The notes beneath the pieces are model-generated. The model did not search any database and was not told where the DNA came from. It saw only the letters and a list, made by a program, of their open reading frames with translations. A stretch of DNA of 64,000 nt, from positions 1-64,000 of the forward strand of contig CABRFA010000004.1 in NCBI GenBank assembly GCA_902470065.1, written 5' to 3'. Positions 50,908-59,820 of the stretch are shown here, piece after piece (position 1 is the first letter of the stretch; each line of letters opens with the position of its first letter). A program made the translations under genes and the position numbers. Source of the stretch: an uncultured Collinsella sp. (GTDB taxonomy: Bacteria > Actinomycetota > Coriobacteriia > Coriobacteriales > Coriobacteriaceae).

Positions 50908-51186
50908 ATGCCGGGAGAGGGTTTTAAGGCGCTGGCCGATCCTACACGGCGTCACATTTTGGAACTGCTGCGCGAGGGCAATTGCACGGCCGGGGAGCTT
51001 GCCGAGCATTTTGACATTAGCAAGCCGTCATTGAGCCATCACTTGGCGACGCTCAAAAACGCCGGGTTGGTGACCGACGAACGTCATGGCCAAAACATCG
51101 TTTACAGCTTAAACACCACCGTCATGCAGGACTTGATCGGCTGGTTTATGGGTTTTACAAACAATGAAGGTGATAAGGATGAATAA
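50908..51186 (+). CDS. ArsR-family repressor, SdpR-like
   Basis: 92-aa winged HTH: GFKALADPTRRHILELLREGNCTAGELAEHFDISKPSLSHHLATLKNAGLVTDERHGQNIVYSLN. No metal-binding Cys/His pattern is visible, which fits the SdpR/autorepressor subgroup rather than metal sensors. AGGAGGTCCT precedes the ATG. The downstream sdpI-like gene overlaps by 8 bp. Confidence 0.9.
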   Translation: MPGEGFKALADPTRRHILELLREGNCTAGELAEHFDISKPSLSHHLATLKNAGLVTDERHGQNIVYSLNTTVMQDLIGWFMGFTNNEGDKDE

Positions 51187-51883
51187 CGAAAACAAGGGCA
51201 TTCACCCCACAGGGGTATCGTCGCGCGTGTGGATTGCGCTGGTCGCTCTGTGCGTCGCCAATGTCGTAGCGCACCTCATGGTGATGCCGAGCTTGCCTGC
51301 GCAGATTCCCACGCACTGGGGCGCGAACGGCGCCGTCGACGGTTGGGGTCCTAGCTGGATGGCCTCCGCGCTTGGCGTGCTGCCTCTGGCGCTTCTCGCA
51401 ATGTTCTGCGTGGTGCCGCGCATCGACCCCAAAGGTGAGGCATATCGAACCTCGGGCAAGTTCTATCAGGGCTTCGTAATCGCCTTCACCTTGTTCATGT
51501 GCGCCATAAGCTGGCTGGGAGAGCTTACGGTCTGGGGCGTGGTGCCGGCGGTCGGTTCGGTTAACGTGCTGATTTCCGGTGTTGTCGGTTTGCTGTTCAT
51601 CGGCGTAGGCAACTACTTGCCGCGTGTGAAGCAGAACTATACGCTCGGTATCAAGACGCCCTGGGCGCTTGCCGATCCCGAGAACTGGCGCCGTACGCAA
51701 CGCTTTGGCGGTGCCTGCTTTATGGTGCTGGGTGTTGGCCTGATTGTGATGGGCGTGGCGGGAAGCGTGCTTTCGAGTGAAGTCGTCGCCGCGGTGATTG
51801 CGGTGCTGGCGTTTGGTTCGGCCGGAGCTGCCTACGTCTACTCGTATCTGCTGTGGCGCAAATCGCAGCGAGCCGCTCGTTAA
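51179..51883 (+). CDS. SdpI-family membrane protein
   Basis: 234 aa, about six membrane helices. N-terminal DUF1648-like part (LPAQIPTHWGANGAVDGWGPSWMASALGVLPL) and SdpI core (YLPRVKQNYTLGIKTPWALADPENWRRTQRFGG). In Bacillus SdpI gives immunity to the SdpC toxin and sequesters SdpR. No toxin or processing gene (sdpABC) is present here, so it may protect against foreign toxins or have another envelope role. Translationally coupled to the ArsR gene. Confidence 0.88.
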   Translation: MNNENKGIHPTGVSSRVWIALVALCVANVVAHLMVMPSLPAQIPTHWGANGAVDGWGPSWMASALGVLPLALLAMFCVVPRIDPKGEAYRTSGKFYQGFVIAFTLFMCAISWLGELTVWGVVPAVGSVNVLISGVVGLLFIGVGNYLPRVKQNYTLGIKTPWALADPENWRRTQRFGGACFMVLGVGLIVMGVAGSVLSSEVVAAVIAVLAFGSAGAAYVYSYLLWRKSQRAAR

Positions 51884-51949
51884 GGTTGCGGAAAACTAGC
51901 GTACGCAGTTCATAGTGAGTTCCGGGGGATTTTTCCCAGGTAGTATTAG

Positions 51950-51976
51950 GGGGTGTGGGCAACCATGCCCCTTTTT
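51950..51976 (+). terminator. terminator of the sdpRI-like unit
   Basis: GGGGTGTGG / CCATGCCCC with a GCAA loop, followed by TTTTT. Confidence 0.75.
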
Positions 51977-52067
51977 CGTTAAGTTTCAGAGCTGGTTTTC
52001 TCGTTTCGTTTCCACTAAAGCGAAACAAGAATATGGGAACAGCAGGTAGAAAGGATAGAACAGGCAA

Positions 52068-53747
52068 ATGGCGGAGTTTATCTACCAGATGTATCAGGCC
52101 CGCAAGGCCCATGGCGACAAGGTAATCCTTGACGACGTGACCCTGAGCTTCTACCCCGGTGCCAAGATCGGCGTCGTGGGCCCCAACGGTATGGGCAAGT
52201 CGACCCTGCTCAAGATCATGGCCGGCATCGAGGAAGTCTCCAACGGCGATGCCAGGCTCACCCCCGGCTACACCGTGGGTATCCTGCAGCAGGAGCCGCC
52301 GCTCGACGACGACAAGACCGTCATCGAGAACGTGCGCATGGCATTTGGCGACATGATCGCCAAGGTCGATCGCTTCAACAAGATCGGCGAGGAGATGTGC
52401 GACCCGGATTGCGACATGGACGCCCTCATGGCCGAGATGGGCAAGCTCCAGGACGAGATCGATGCCGCCGATGGCTGGGATATCGATTCCAAGCTCGGCC
52501 AGGCCATGGACGCCCTGCAGCTGCCCGATTCCGACATGCCGGTCAACGTGCTTTCCGGCGGCGAGCGCCGTCGCGTGGCCCTGTGCAAGCTGCTGCTCGA
52601 GGCTCCCGACCTGCTGTTGCTCGACGAGCCCACGAACCACCTGGACGCCGAGTCGATCCTGTGGCTCGAGCACTTCCTGCACAACTACCAGGGCGCGGTG
52701 CTTGCCGTCACACACGATCGCTACTTCCTGGATAACGTTGCCGAGTGGATCTGCGAGGTCGACCGCGGCCATCTCTATCCCTACAAGGGCAACTACTCCA
52801 CGTATCTGGAGACCAAGGCCGCCCGTATCGAGGCGCAGGGCAACCGCGACGCCAAACTCGCCAAGCGCATGGAGGCCGAGCTCGAATGGGTGCGCAGCTC
52901 GCCCAAGGCTCGCCAGGCCAAGAACAAGGCCCGTCTGGCTCGCTACGAGGAGATGGAGGCCGAGGCCCGCGCAAGCCAGAAACTCGACTGGACCGACATC
53001 CGCATCCCTGTGGGCCCGCGTCTGGGCAACAAGGTGCTCGAGGCCCATCACCTGCACAAGGAGTTCGATGGCCGTGTGCTCATCGATGACCTTTCGTTCA
53101 CCCTGCCGCGCAACGGCATCGTGGGTGTCATCGGCCCCAACGGTGTCGGTAAGACCACGCTGTTCAAAACGATTGTGGGTCTGGAGCCGCTGACTTCGGG
53201 CGAGCTCGAGGTGGGCGAGACCGTCAAGATCTCCTATGTCGATCAGAACCGTTCTGGCATCGATCCCGACAAGAACCTGTGGGAGGTCGTCTCGGACGGC
53301 CTGGACCACATGATGGTCGGCGAGACCGAGGTTCCGAGCCGCGCTTATGTGGCGAGCTTTGGCTTTAAGGGCCAGGACCAGCAGAAGCGTGCTGGCATAC
53401 TCTCCGGCGGCGAGCGCAACCGTCTGAACTTGGCGCTTACGCTCAAGCAGGGAGGCAACCTGCTGCTCCTCGACGAGCCCACGAACGACCTCGACGTTGA
53501 GACGCTGTCCTCGCTCGAAGCGGCGCTGCTCGAGTTCCCGGGCTGTTCGGTGGTCATTAGCCACGACCGTATGTTCCTGGACCGCGTCGCCACGCACATT
53601 CTGGCGTGGGAGGGCACCGACGAGAATCCGGGCAACTGGTATTGGTTCGAGGGCAACTTCGAGGCCTATCAGGCCAACCGCATCGAGCGCCTGGGCGAGG
53701 ACGCAGCCCAGCCGCATCGTGTGCATCGCAAGCTCACGCGCGATTAG
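52068..53747 (+). CDS. ettA: energy-dependent translational throttle protein, ABC-F
   Basis: 559 aa with tandem ABC domains: Walker A GPNGMGKST and GPNGVGKTT, signatures LSGGERRRVALCKLLL and LSGGERNRLNLALTL, Walker B LLLLDEPTNHLD and LLLLDEPTNDLD. Between them is the ABC-F linker rich in Arg/Lys (ELEWVRSSPKARQAKNKARLARYEEMEAEA), as in EttA. EttA binds the ribosomal E site and gates translation elongation according to ATP/ADP. Monocistronic, with a strong terminator. Confidence 0.96.
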   Translation: MAEFIYQMYQARKAHGDKVILDDVTLSFYPGAKIGVVGPNGMGKSTLLKIMAGIEEVSNGDARLTPGYTVGILQQEPPLDDDKTVIENVRMAFGDMIAKVDRFNKIGEEMCDPDCDMDALMAEMGKLQDEIDAADGWDIDSKLGQAMDALQLPDSDMPVNVLSGGERRRVALCKLLLEAPDLLLLDEPTNHLDAESILWLEHFLHNYQGAVLAVTHDRYFLDNVAEWICEVDRGHLYPYKGNYSTYLETKAARIEAQGNRDAKLAKRMEAELEWVRSSPKARQAKNKARLARYEEMEAEARASQKLDWTDIRIPVGPRLGNKVLEAHHLHKEFDGRVLIDDLSFTLPRNGIVGVIGPNGVGKTTLFKTIVGLEPLTSGELEVGETVKISYVDQNRSGIDPDKNLWEVVSDGLDHMMVGETEVPSRAYVASFGFKGQDQQKRAGILSGGERNRLNLALTLKQGGNLLLLDEPTNDLDVETLSSLEAALLEFPGCSVVISHDRMFLDRVATHILAWEGTDENPGNWYWFEGNFEAYQANRIERLGEDAAQPHRVHRKLTRD

Positions 53748-53770
53748 TCGAGCTCAGGTGACCTAACGAG

Positions 53771-53808
53771 AAAGGGACGATAACCTTGAGGGTTATCGTC
53801 CCTTTTTG
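53771..53808. terminator. bidirectional terminator
   Basis: AAAGGGACGATAACC / GGTTATCGTCCCTTT, perfect 15-bp stem with TTGAG loop and T/A runs on both sides, between ettA and the converging low-complexity gene. Confidence 0.9.
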
Positions 53809-55071
53809 CTACTCGGCAGAAGATTCAACCTTGTCGATGGCCCAGGCGGCTCCGAGACCGCCGGTGGTGTTGCGGCGGATGCGCACGGTGACTTCGTGGC
53901 GCTCGCCGGCCTGCGTGTAGTGCAGGGGGAAGCTTGCGCGGTTTCGCGCGGCCTCGATGGTACCGCGCTCGCGGGCGATCCAGTAGTACTCGCCGACGAT
54001 GCCGAGGGTGTCGGCGCCGTAGGGGAGATAGGTTGACAGCTGGTGTAGCAACGGGCCGGGGCAGAAGACCTCGGTTGCGAAATCGACGGGGAAGTCCTCG
54101 GGGATGGCGGGCGCTACGGGTGCGGGGGTTGGGGCCGCCGCGGGTGCCGAAGCCGGTGCCGGTGCGGGAATTTGGTCGCAGGCAGAGGCGGGCACGGATT
54201 CGATGACGGGTGCGGGCTCTGGCGTAGCTTCCGGCTTGATCGTGGAATCTGCGGGCTTCACGGTGACGGGCGCGTCTGCAACTGCGGTTTCAACCTCAAC
54301 CTGCGTCGCGTTCTCATTCTCGACGCTCGACTTTGCCTCGATGGGCGTGGATGCCATGGTAGTGATGCCGGCGTTGGCGTTCTCGGGGTCATAGACGACC
54401 GTAAGTGAGATGGCAGGCTGCGGCATCTCAGGCTCCGGCGTCGACTCGGTAGCGTCTTGATCGGCGGGCTGATCGTCCTCAGCCTCGTCGCCAAAGACAT
54501 CGCCGTTTTGGAACGCAGACGTCTCGGGCTGGTCAGCGGCTTCTTCGGTTGTCGACTTGGGAGCTTCGTTGAGCTCCACAGTGGCTTCCTGCTCGGATAT
54601 GACTTCGGGATCGGTCGTGGCGGCGATTTCGGTTTCGGCTTCTGTCGTTACCTCAATAGCGACTTCGGCCACGGGCTCGGGCTCGGCGCGCTTAACGTGT
54701 TTGGGGCGCACGGCCTTGAGGTCCTTCTCGCCGCGCTTTTTCTTTTTGTAGGACTGCTTGGCGCCTTTGGCTGCCTTGGGCTTGCCCTCGCCCTTGGCAA
54801 GGGCGGCATCCCAGGCCTCGTTGGCGAGGACGGTGGCATACAGGCGGCCGCCTTTAAAGACAGTCAGCTTAATACAGTCGTCAAGCTCCTCGAGCAGCTC
54901 GCGCGTGGATCTAAAGCCCAGGTCATAAGCGGCCATGTCACCAGCGGCGAGCGCCTCTTCGACCTGCGTCATAAACGTTTGCTTGCCGCACCCAATCGCG
55001 TCGCGCAGCAGGCGATACAGATAGATGTGGTTGCCCAACGATAGCGTGGGCGTAACTATTGTCTTGCTCAT
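53809..55071 (-). CDS. protein of unknown function with acidic/Pro-Ala linker
   Basis: 420 aa. Residues 1-100 form a compact region (TPTLSLGNHIYLYRLLRDAIGCGKQTFMTQVEEALAAGDMAAYDLGFRSTRELLEEL ... LYATVLANEAWDAAL), followed by a Lys-rich stretch and about 200 residues of low-complexity Glu/Ala/Pro/Thr linker. The C-terminal 90 residues look folded (FPLHYTQAGERHEVTVRIRRNTTGGLGAAWAIDKVESS). No signal peptide or membrane helix. I do not recognise the family; the two-domain-plus-linker layout suggests a scaffold or nucleic-acid-associated role, unproven. Confidence 0.7.
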   Translation of the reverse strand: MSKTIVTPTLSLGNHIYLYRLLRDAIGCGKQTFMTQVEEALAAGDMAAYDLGFRSTRELLEELDDCIKLTVFKGGRLYATVLANEAWDAALAKGEGKPKAAKGAKQSYKKKKRGEKDLKAVRPKHVKRAEPEPVAEVAIEVTTEAETEIAATTDPEVISEQEATVELNEAPKSTTEEAADQPETSAFQNGDVFGDEAEDDQPADQDATESTPEPEMPQPAISLTVVYDPENANAGITTMASTPIEAKSSVENENATQVEVETAVADAPVTVKPADSTIKPEATPEPAPVIESVPASACDQIPAPAPASAPAAAPTPAPVAPAIPEDFPVDFATEVFCPGPLLHQLSTYLPYGADTLGIVGEYYWIARERGTIEAARNRASFPLHYTQAGERHEVTVRIRRNTTGGLGAAWAIDKVESSAE

Positions 55072-55142
55072 GGCAAATCTCCTCTTTACACACCAAAGCA
55101 TCTTACCATCGCACGGGGCGTGCCACCTCGGCGCCCAAGGCA

Positions 55143-55178
55143 AACGGGCGCGACCGTTGCCGGTTCGCGCCCGTTATA
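55143..55178 (-). terminator. hairpin terminator
   Basis: AACGGGCGCGACCG / CGGTTCGCGCCCGTT with a TTGC loop, downstream of the minus-strand membrane protein gene; the minus strand continues with TTTG. Confidence 0.8.
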
Positions 55179-55209
55179 CAGGTCGGTTATCTATGAGAGG
55201 CAAACGTGC

Positions 55210-56154
55210 TTAGTTGCCCGACGCCGTGCCCTGGCTCGAGCTGTCAGATGCCGTGCCGGACGCGGTTCCGCTCGAGCTGTTGGTGTTGCTGTTGTCGGTA
55301 GATCCCGTACTCGATGTATTGCCGTTCGTCTGGTCGCCCGTGCTCGGCTGAGAGCCGTCAGTCGTTTGGCTTGAGTCGGTCGTGCCGGATTGCGTGCCGC
55401 TGCTGTTCGCAGAGGCATCGGCGCCCTGCGATTGATCCGGGGTGTTCGATGACGTGTCGGTGGATGTGGAGTTGCCCTGCGGGTCGTCCTGCTGGCTTTG
55501 CGATTGACCGGAGCTATCCGCGTCGTGCTCGGTCGTGCGCGACGACAGGATTGGCTCGGGACGCTCGCCCAGACCCTCACCGGCAGTGGTGATAAGGATG
55601 GCACCGGCGCAGGCGATGACCGCGACGATGGCGATAGCGATCGAGAAGACGATGACCTTCTTTTGCGTCTGGCTGCGCTCTGCCGCGGCCTTGGCGCGCA
55701 GGCTGTCAGGGGCGACGCGGGCCGTGGTCGCGCGCCCCGCAATCTGGCGCATCTCCTGCGTAGTCGCGGCGCCGCCCAGGTGCTCCTCGGCATTAAACTC
55801 AACGGGCTCGTAGGCGCCGGCGGGGTAGTCGACGGCGGCGTGCGTACCTTTGATGGCTTCGGCGCTGGCAGAGATAAAGTGGCGGTAGACCTGCGAGGAC
55901 ACAACGGTGATGACCGAGCTCACGGCGGCACCAATTACTGAACCGGCGATACCGATCTTGGAGGCAAGCGCGACGCTCGTGGCGGCAGCCGCGGCGCCGG
56001 CGATGATCTGGGGAATGGAAATGTCGTCAAACAGACCCTTTTTGGGCGCGATGGCCATGGTCTGTCCGATGGAATGGTTCTCGTGCACGCCGTTGTTGAG
56101 CGATGCCGGCGTCATGACGCGCGTGCGCGGCGCGTCGGTGTACTTGGTTGTCAT
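55210..56154 (-). CDS. membrane protein with Ser/Thr-rich tail, unknown function
   Basis: 314 aa. A hydrophobic Ala-rich pair of helices (IIAGAAAAATSVALASKIGIAGSVIGAAVSSVITVVSSQV, about 50-90), a soluble segment, then a strong membrane helix (KKVIVFSIAIAIVAVIACAGAILITT, about 180-205). The C-terminal 100 residues consist almost only of Ser, Thr, Gly, Asn, Gln and Asp and presumably extend outside. ATG at 56154. I do not recognise the family; a cell-envelope role is likely from the architecture. Confidence 0.75.
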   Translation of the reverse strand: MTTKYTDAPRTRVMTPASLNNGVHENHSIGQTMAIAPKKGLFDDISIPQIIAGAAAAATSVALASKIGIAGSVIGAAVSSVITVVSSQVYRHFISASAEAIKGTHAAVDYPAGAYEPVEFNAEEHLGGAATTQEMRQIAGRATTARVAPDSLRAKAAAERSQTQKKVIVFSIAIAIVAVIACAGAILITTAGEGLGERPEPILSSRTTEHDADSSGQSQSQQDDPQGNSTSTDTSSNTPDQSQGADASANSSGTQSGTTDSSQTTDGSQPSTGDQTNGNTSSTGSTDNSNTNSSSGTASGTASDSSSQGTASGN

Positions 56155-56357
56155 ACGGGGTCCTCCCGGTGTAAATCTGCTTCGTTTCGTGTAGCCATCA
56201 GGGTACCCACCAGATGTGAATCGTACGTGACATTTAACAGATACCATCAACTCATCAATAGCTCACCAAGTTGGTGGGATGCGGTTGCGCCCGGCGGTTG
56301 AACTACAATAGGGCTTGCTAATTGTGTTGAATGGCGTCTACGCACGGGAGCATTCTT

Positions 56358-58337
56358 ATGAATCTTCACCTTTCTCAGTCTGATGGCTTTTTGCGTGTGG
56401 CGGCGGCGTCGCCGCAGATTCGCGTGGCCGATGTCGAGGGCAATGCCGAGGTTACGTTAGCGGCTGTTCGCGCGGCTGTTGAGCGCGGCGTTCGCACGCT
56501 GGTGCTGCCCGAGCTCAACTTGTGCGGCTATACCGCGGCCGATCTGTTCCATAACCGCACATTACTGCATGCCTGCGAGGCTGCTTTGGTGCATATCCTC
56601 GATGAGACTCGTGAGCTGCCGATTGTCTTTACCATCGGTCTTCCCGTTGCGGTTGCCGAGAATATCTACAACTGCGCCGCCGTGTGCTGCGCGGGCGAGC
56701 TTTTGGGCCTCACGGCCAAGAAGTATCTGCCCAATTATGGCGAGTTCTACGAGCGCCGCTGGTTTGCTCCGGCGCCCGCAGATCCTGTGTGGGTCGAGTT
56801 TGCCGGTCAGGGTCCGGTTCCGCTGGGTTCGGGGCTTGTCTACCGCTGCTGTGATGAGGGTGCTGAGGACCTGGTGCTGGGCGTCGAGGTCTGTGAGGAC
56901 CTGTGGGTACCTGCGCCGCCCTCGACCGAGATGGCGCTTGCCGGTGCCACGGTGATTCTCAACCCCTCCGCTTCCGACGAGATCATCGGTAAGGCAGATT
57001 ACCGACGCAGCCTCATATCCAACCAGAGCGCGCGCCTGTACTGCGCCTATGCCTATGCGGACGCGAGTGAGGGCGAGTCCACGACCGATATGGTCTTTGC
57101 GGGCGAGAACCTCGTCTATGAAAACGGATCTAAGCTCGCCGCCACGAAGCTCCTCACCTGCGATATGGCGGTGGCCGATGTCGATCTTGACCGCCTGGTT
57201 GCCGAGCGCCGTCGCTCGACGACGTGGACGCGCGCGGACGATGCGCCGGAGGCCACGACCGTTGAGTTTTCGTTTGAGGGCGTGCTGGCCAAAGAGCCTG
57301 TCCTGCGCGATGCCTGCGATATCGACCGTGTCTTCCCCCGCGCGCCTTTTGTGCCGGCCGACCACGGCGACCTGGCCGAGCGTTGCGAGACCATCCTCGA
57401 TCTACAAACCGCCGGCCTCAAGACCCGTCTTGCCCATACGGGTACCAAGGCTGCAGTCATCGGTCTTTCGGGCGGCCTGGACTCCACGCTGGCACTGCTT
57501 GTGACCGTGCGTGCCTTCGATGCGCTGGGGCTGCCGCGCACAGGCATCACTGCCGTGTCCATGCCCGGCTTTGGCACGACGCATCGCACCAAGTCGAATG
57601 CCGAGTCGCTCGCCCGCGACCTGGGTGTGAGCTTCCGCGAGGTTTCGATCCACGCGGCCGTTGAGCAGCACTTCAAGGACATCGAGCATGATCCGGCCGT
57701 GCAGGACGTGACCTACGAGAACAGCCAGGCCCGCGAGCGCACGCAGATTCTGATGGATCTGGCCAACCAGGCTGGCGGTTTTGTCATCGGCACGGGCGAC
57801 CTGTCGGAGCTGGCGCTCGGCTGGGCTACCTATAACGGTGACCACATGAGCATGTATGCCGTCAATGCGAGTGTGCCCAAGACGCTTGTGCGCCATCTGG
57901 TGCGTTATGCCGCCGATGTCTTTGGCGGGCGTATTGCCGAGGTCTTGCTCGATATCCTCGATACGCCGGTGTCCCCCGAGCTTTTGCCGCCCACGGGCGA
58001 CGGCGAGATTGCGCAGAAGACCGAGGATTTGGTGGGCCCGTACGAGCTGCACGACTACTTCCTCTACTACCTGCTGCGTTTTGGCTTTGAGCCGGGCAAG
58101 ATCTACCGCATGGCGCTCAAGAGCTTCGAGGGCGTCTACGACGCCAAGACCGTCCACACGTGGCTGCGTACGTTCTATCGTCGCTTCTTTGCCCAGCAGT
58201 TTAAGCGCAGCTGCCTGCCCGATGGTCCCAAGGTGGGTTCGGTGACGCTCAGCCCGCGCGGCGATTGGCGTATGCCGAGTGACGCCAGCTCGCGTCTGTG
58301 GCTCGCGCAGATCGACGCGCTCAATGCAATTGACTAA
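56358..58337 (+). CDS. nadE: glutamine-dependent NAD+ synthetase
   Basis: 659 aa fusion of a nitrilase-type glutaminase and NAD synthetase. Glutaminase triad: Glu in LVLPELNLCGY, Lys in LTAKKYLPNYGEFYERRWF, Cys in LGVEVCEDLWVP. Synthetase P-loop-like VIGLSGGLDSTLALLV and FVIGTGDLSELALGWATYNGDHMSMYAVNASVPKTLVRHLV follow. It makes NAD from nicotinate adenine dinucleotide, ATP and glutamine. ATG at 56358 has GGGAG upstream; an in-frame start at 56331 is weaker. Confidence 0.96.
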   Translation: MNLHLSQSDGFLRVAAASPQIRVADVEGNAEVTLAAVRAAVERGVRTLVLPELNLCGYTAADLFHNRTLLHACEAALVHILDETRELPIVFTIGLPVAVAENIYNCAAVCCAGELLGLTAKKYLPNYGEFYERRWFAPAPADPVWVEFAGQGPVPLGSGLVYRCCDEGAEDLVLGVEVCEDLWVPAPPSTEMALAGATVILNPSASDEIIGKADYRRSLISNQSARLYCAYAYADASEGESTTDMVFAGENLVYENGSKLAATKLLTCDMAVADVDLDRLVAERRRSTTWTRADDAPEATTVEFSFEGVLAKEPVLRDACDIDRVFPRAPFVPADHGDLAERCETILDLQTAGLKTRLAHTGTKAAVIGLSGGLDSTLALLVTVRAFDALGLPRTGITAVSMPGFGTTHRTKSNAESLARDLGVSFREVSIHAAVEQHFKDIEHDPAVQDVTYENSQARERTQILMDLANQAGGFVIGTGDLSELALGWATYNGDHMSMYAVNASVPKTLVRHLVRYAADVFGGRIAEVLLDILDTPVSPELLPPTGDGEIAQKTEDLVGPYELHDYFLYYLLRFGFEPGKIYRMALKSFEGVYDAKTVHTWLRTFYRRFFAQQFKRSCLPDGPKVGSVTLSPRGDWRMPSDASSRLWLAQIDALNAID

Positions 58338-58405
58338 GGTTGGCTAAATTGAACCAATGCGGGGGTTGCAAGCGTTACACTTTTGCAATCTGATGGCCCG
58401 TATCG

Positions 58406-58436
58406 CGCGGCGCTCTTGTCGGAGCGCCGCGTTTTT
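58406..58436 (+). terminator. terminator of nadE
   Basis: CGCGGCGCTC / GAGCGCCGCG perfect stem with a 6-nt loop, then TTTTT. Confidence 0.85.
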
Positions 58437-58455
58437 CATATCGAAAGGTGGCACC

Positions 58456-59619
58456 ATGCAGGCATCGCAGCGTCTCGACCGCTTTGGCGCGGAGGTCTTC
58501 GCCTCGCTCAACAACAAGCTTCTCGCGCTGAAGGCTCAAGGCAAGACCATTTACAACATGAGCGTGGGCACGCCCGACTTTAAGCCGTACGACCACGTGG
58601 TCGAGGCGCTCACGCAAGCAGCCCAAGATCCCGAGATGTGGAAGTATGCCCTGCGCGACCTGCCCGAACTCAAGCAAGCCGTGTGCGATTACTATGAGCG
58701 CCGCTTTGGCGTTTCAGGCATTACGCCGTCCATGGTGCAGTCGTGCAACGGCACACAGGAAGGCGTGGGCCATTTGGGCCTGGCCCTGCTCGATCCGGGC
58801 GACACCATTCTGGTTCCCGATCCGTGCTACCCGGTCTTTGAGGCGGGTGCCAAGATCGCCGATGCCAAGCTCGTGTACTATCCGTTGGTTGCCGAGCACA
58901 ACTACCTGCCTTATGTGGCGGGCATCGATCCCGAGGTGGCCGATCGTGCCAAGTATATGATCGTGTCGCTGCCCGCGAATCCGGTCGGCTCGGTGGGCAC
59001 GCCCGAGGTCTACGGGGAGATCATTGCTTTCGCCCGCGAGCACGACCTGCTCATCGTCCATGACAACGCGTACTCCGACATCGTGTTCGACGGCGAGCCG
59101 GGCGGCAGCTTCTTGCAGTATCCCGGCGCGCTCGAGGTGGGCGTGGAGTTTTTCTCGCTCTCCAAGTCGTTTAACGTCACCGGTGCGCGTATCGGCTTTT
59201 TGGTCGGCCGCGAGGACGTGGTCTCTGCCTTTGCCAAGCTGCGCGGCCAGATCGACTTTGGTATGTTCTTCCCGATCCAGAAGGCTGCTATCGCCTGTCT
59301 GAACGGTCCGCGCGATGAGGTCGAGGCGCAGCGTCTGAAGTACCAGGAGCGCCGCGATGCCCTGTGCGACGGTCTTGAGGGCCTGGGCTGGGAGCGTCCC
59401 AACGCGCATGGCTCTATGTTTGTGTGGGCCAAGCTTCCCGGTGGTCGCACCGATTCCATGGCGTTTTGCGAGGAGCTCATGGAGAAGGCCGGCGTTGTGG
59501 TGACGCCGGGCGCGAGCTTTGGCCCTTCGGGCGAGGGGCACGTGCGCATGGCGCTGGTCCTGCCGCCCGATCAGATCGCTTTGGCTGTCGAGGCCATTCG
59601 CGAGGCGGGCCTGTATTAG
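58456..59619 (+). CDS. class I/II pyridoxal-phosphate aminotransferase
   Basis: 387 aa fold-type I aminotransferase: YNMSVGTPDFKPYDHV, CNGTQEGVGHLGLALLDPGDTILVPDPCYPVF, VSLPANPVGSVGTPEVYGEII, IVHDNAYSDIVFDG, the PLP Lys in FFSLSKSFNVTGARIGF and the C-terminal Arg in GPSGEGHVRMALVL. Closest in style to alanine/aspartate or LL-diaminopimelate aminotransferases; given dapH at the right edge, a role in lysine synthesis is possible but not shown. AAAGGTGG upstream of the ATG. Confidence 0.9.
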   Translation: MQASQRLDRFGAEVFASLNNKLLALKAQGKTIYNMSVGTPDFKPYDHVVEALTQAAQDPEMWKYALRDLPELKQAVCDYYERRFGVSGITPSMVQSCNGTQEGVGHLGLALLDPGDTILVPDPCYPVFEAGAKIADAKLVYYPLVAEHNYLPYVAGIDPEVADRAKYMIVSLPANPVGSVGTPEVYGEIIAFAREHDLLIVHDNAYSDIVFDGEPGGSFLQYPGALEVGVEFFSLSKSFNVTGARIGFLVGREDVVSAFAKLRGQIDFGMFFPIQKAAIACLNGPRDEVEAQRLKYQERRDALCDGLEGLGWERPNAHGSMFVWAKLPGGRTDSMAFCEELMEKAGVVVTPGASFGPSGEGHVRMALVLPPDQIALAVEAIREAGLY

Positions 59620-59820
59620 AAACCTATTTCGACCCGTCAATAGCTCGAAACCGATTTCGTGCAGTTATTTTACGAATTCTGCAAACAATTTCGGTAAACG
59701 GTCGATTTTTGGCTGCGAATAGGAGCATAATCAAAGTCCCGATTGGATGTATTGGGATTACGGCAAGCCGCTCGGGTCGTTCCCGGGCGGCTTGTCTGTG
59801 GAGAGAGATGGGAGTTTCTA

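Noticed and set aside
51720..53726. 668-aa ORF antisense to ettA
   Set aside because: Shadow frame; the sense frame has complete ABC-F motifs.
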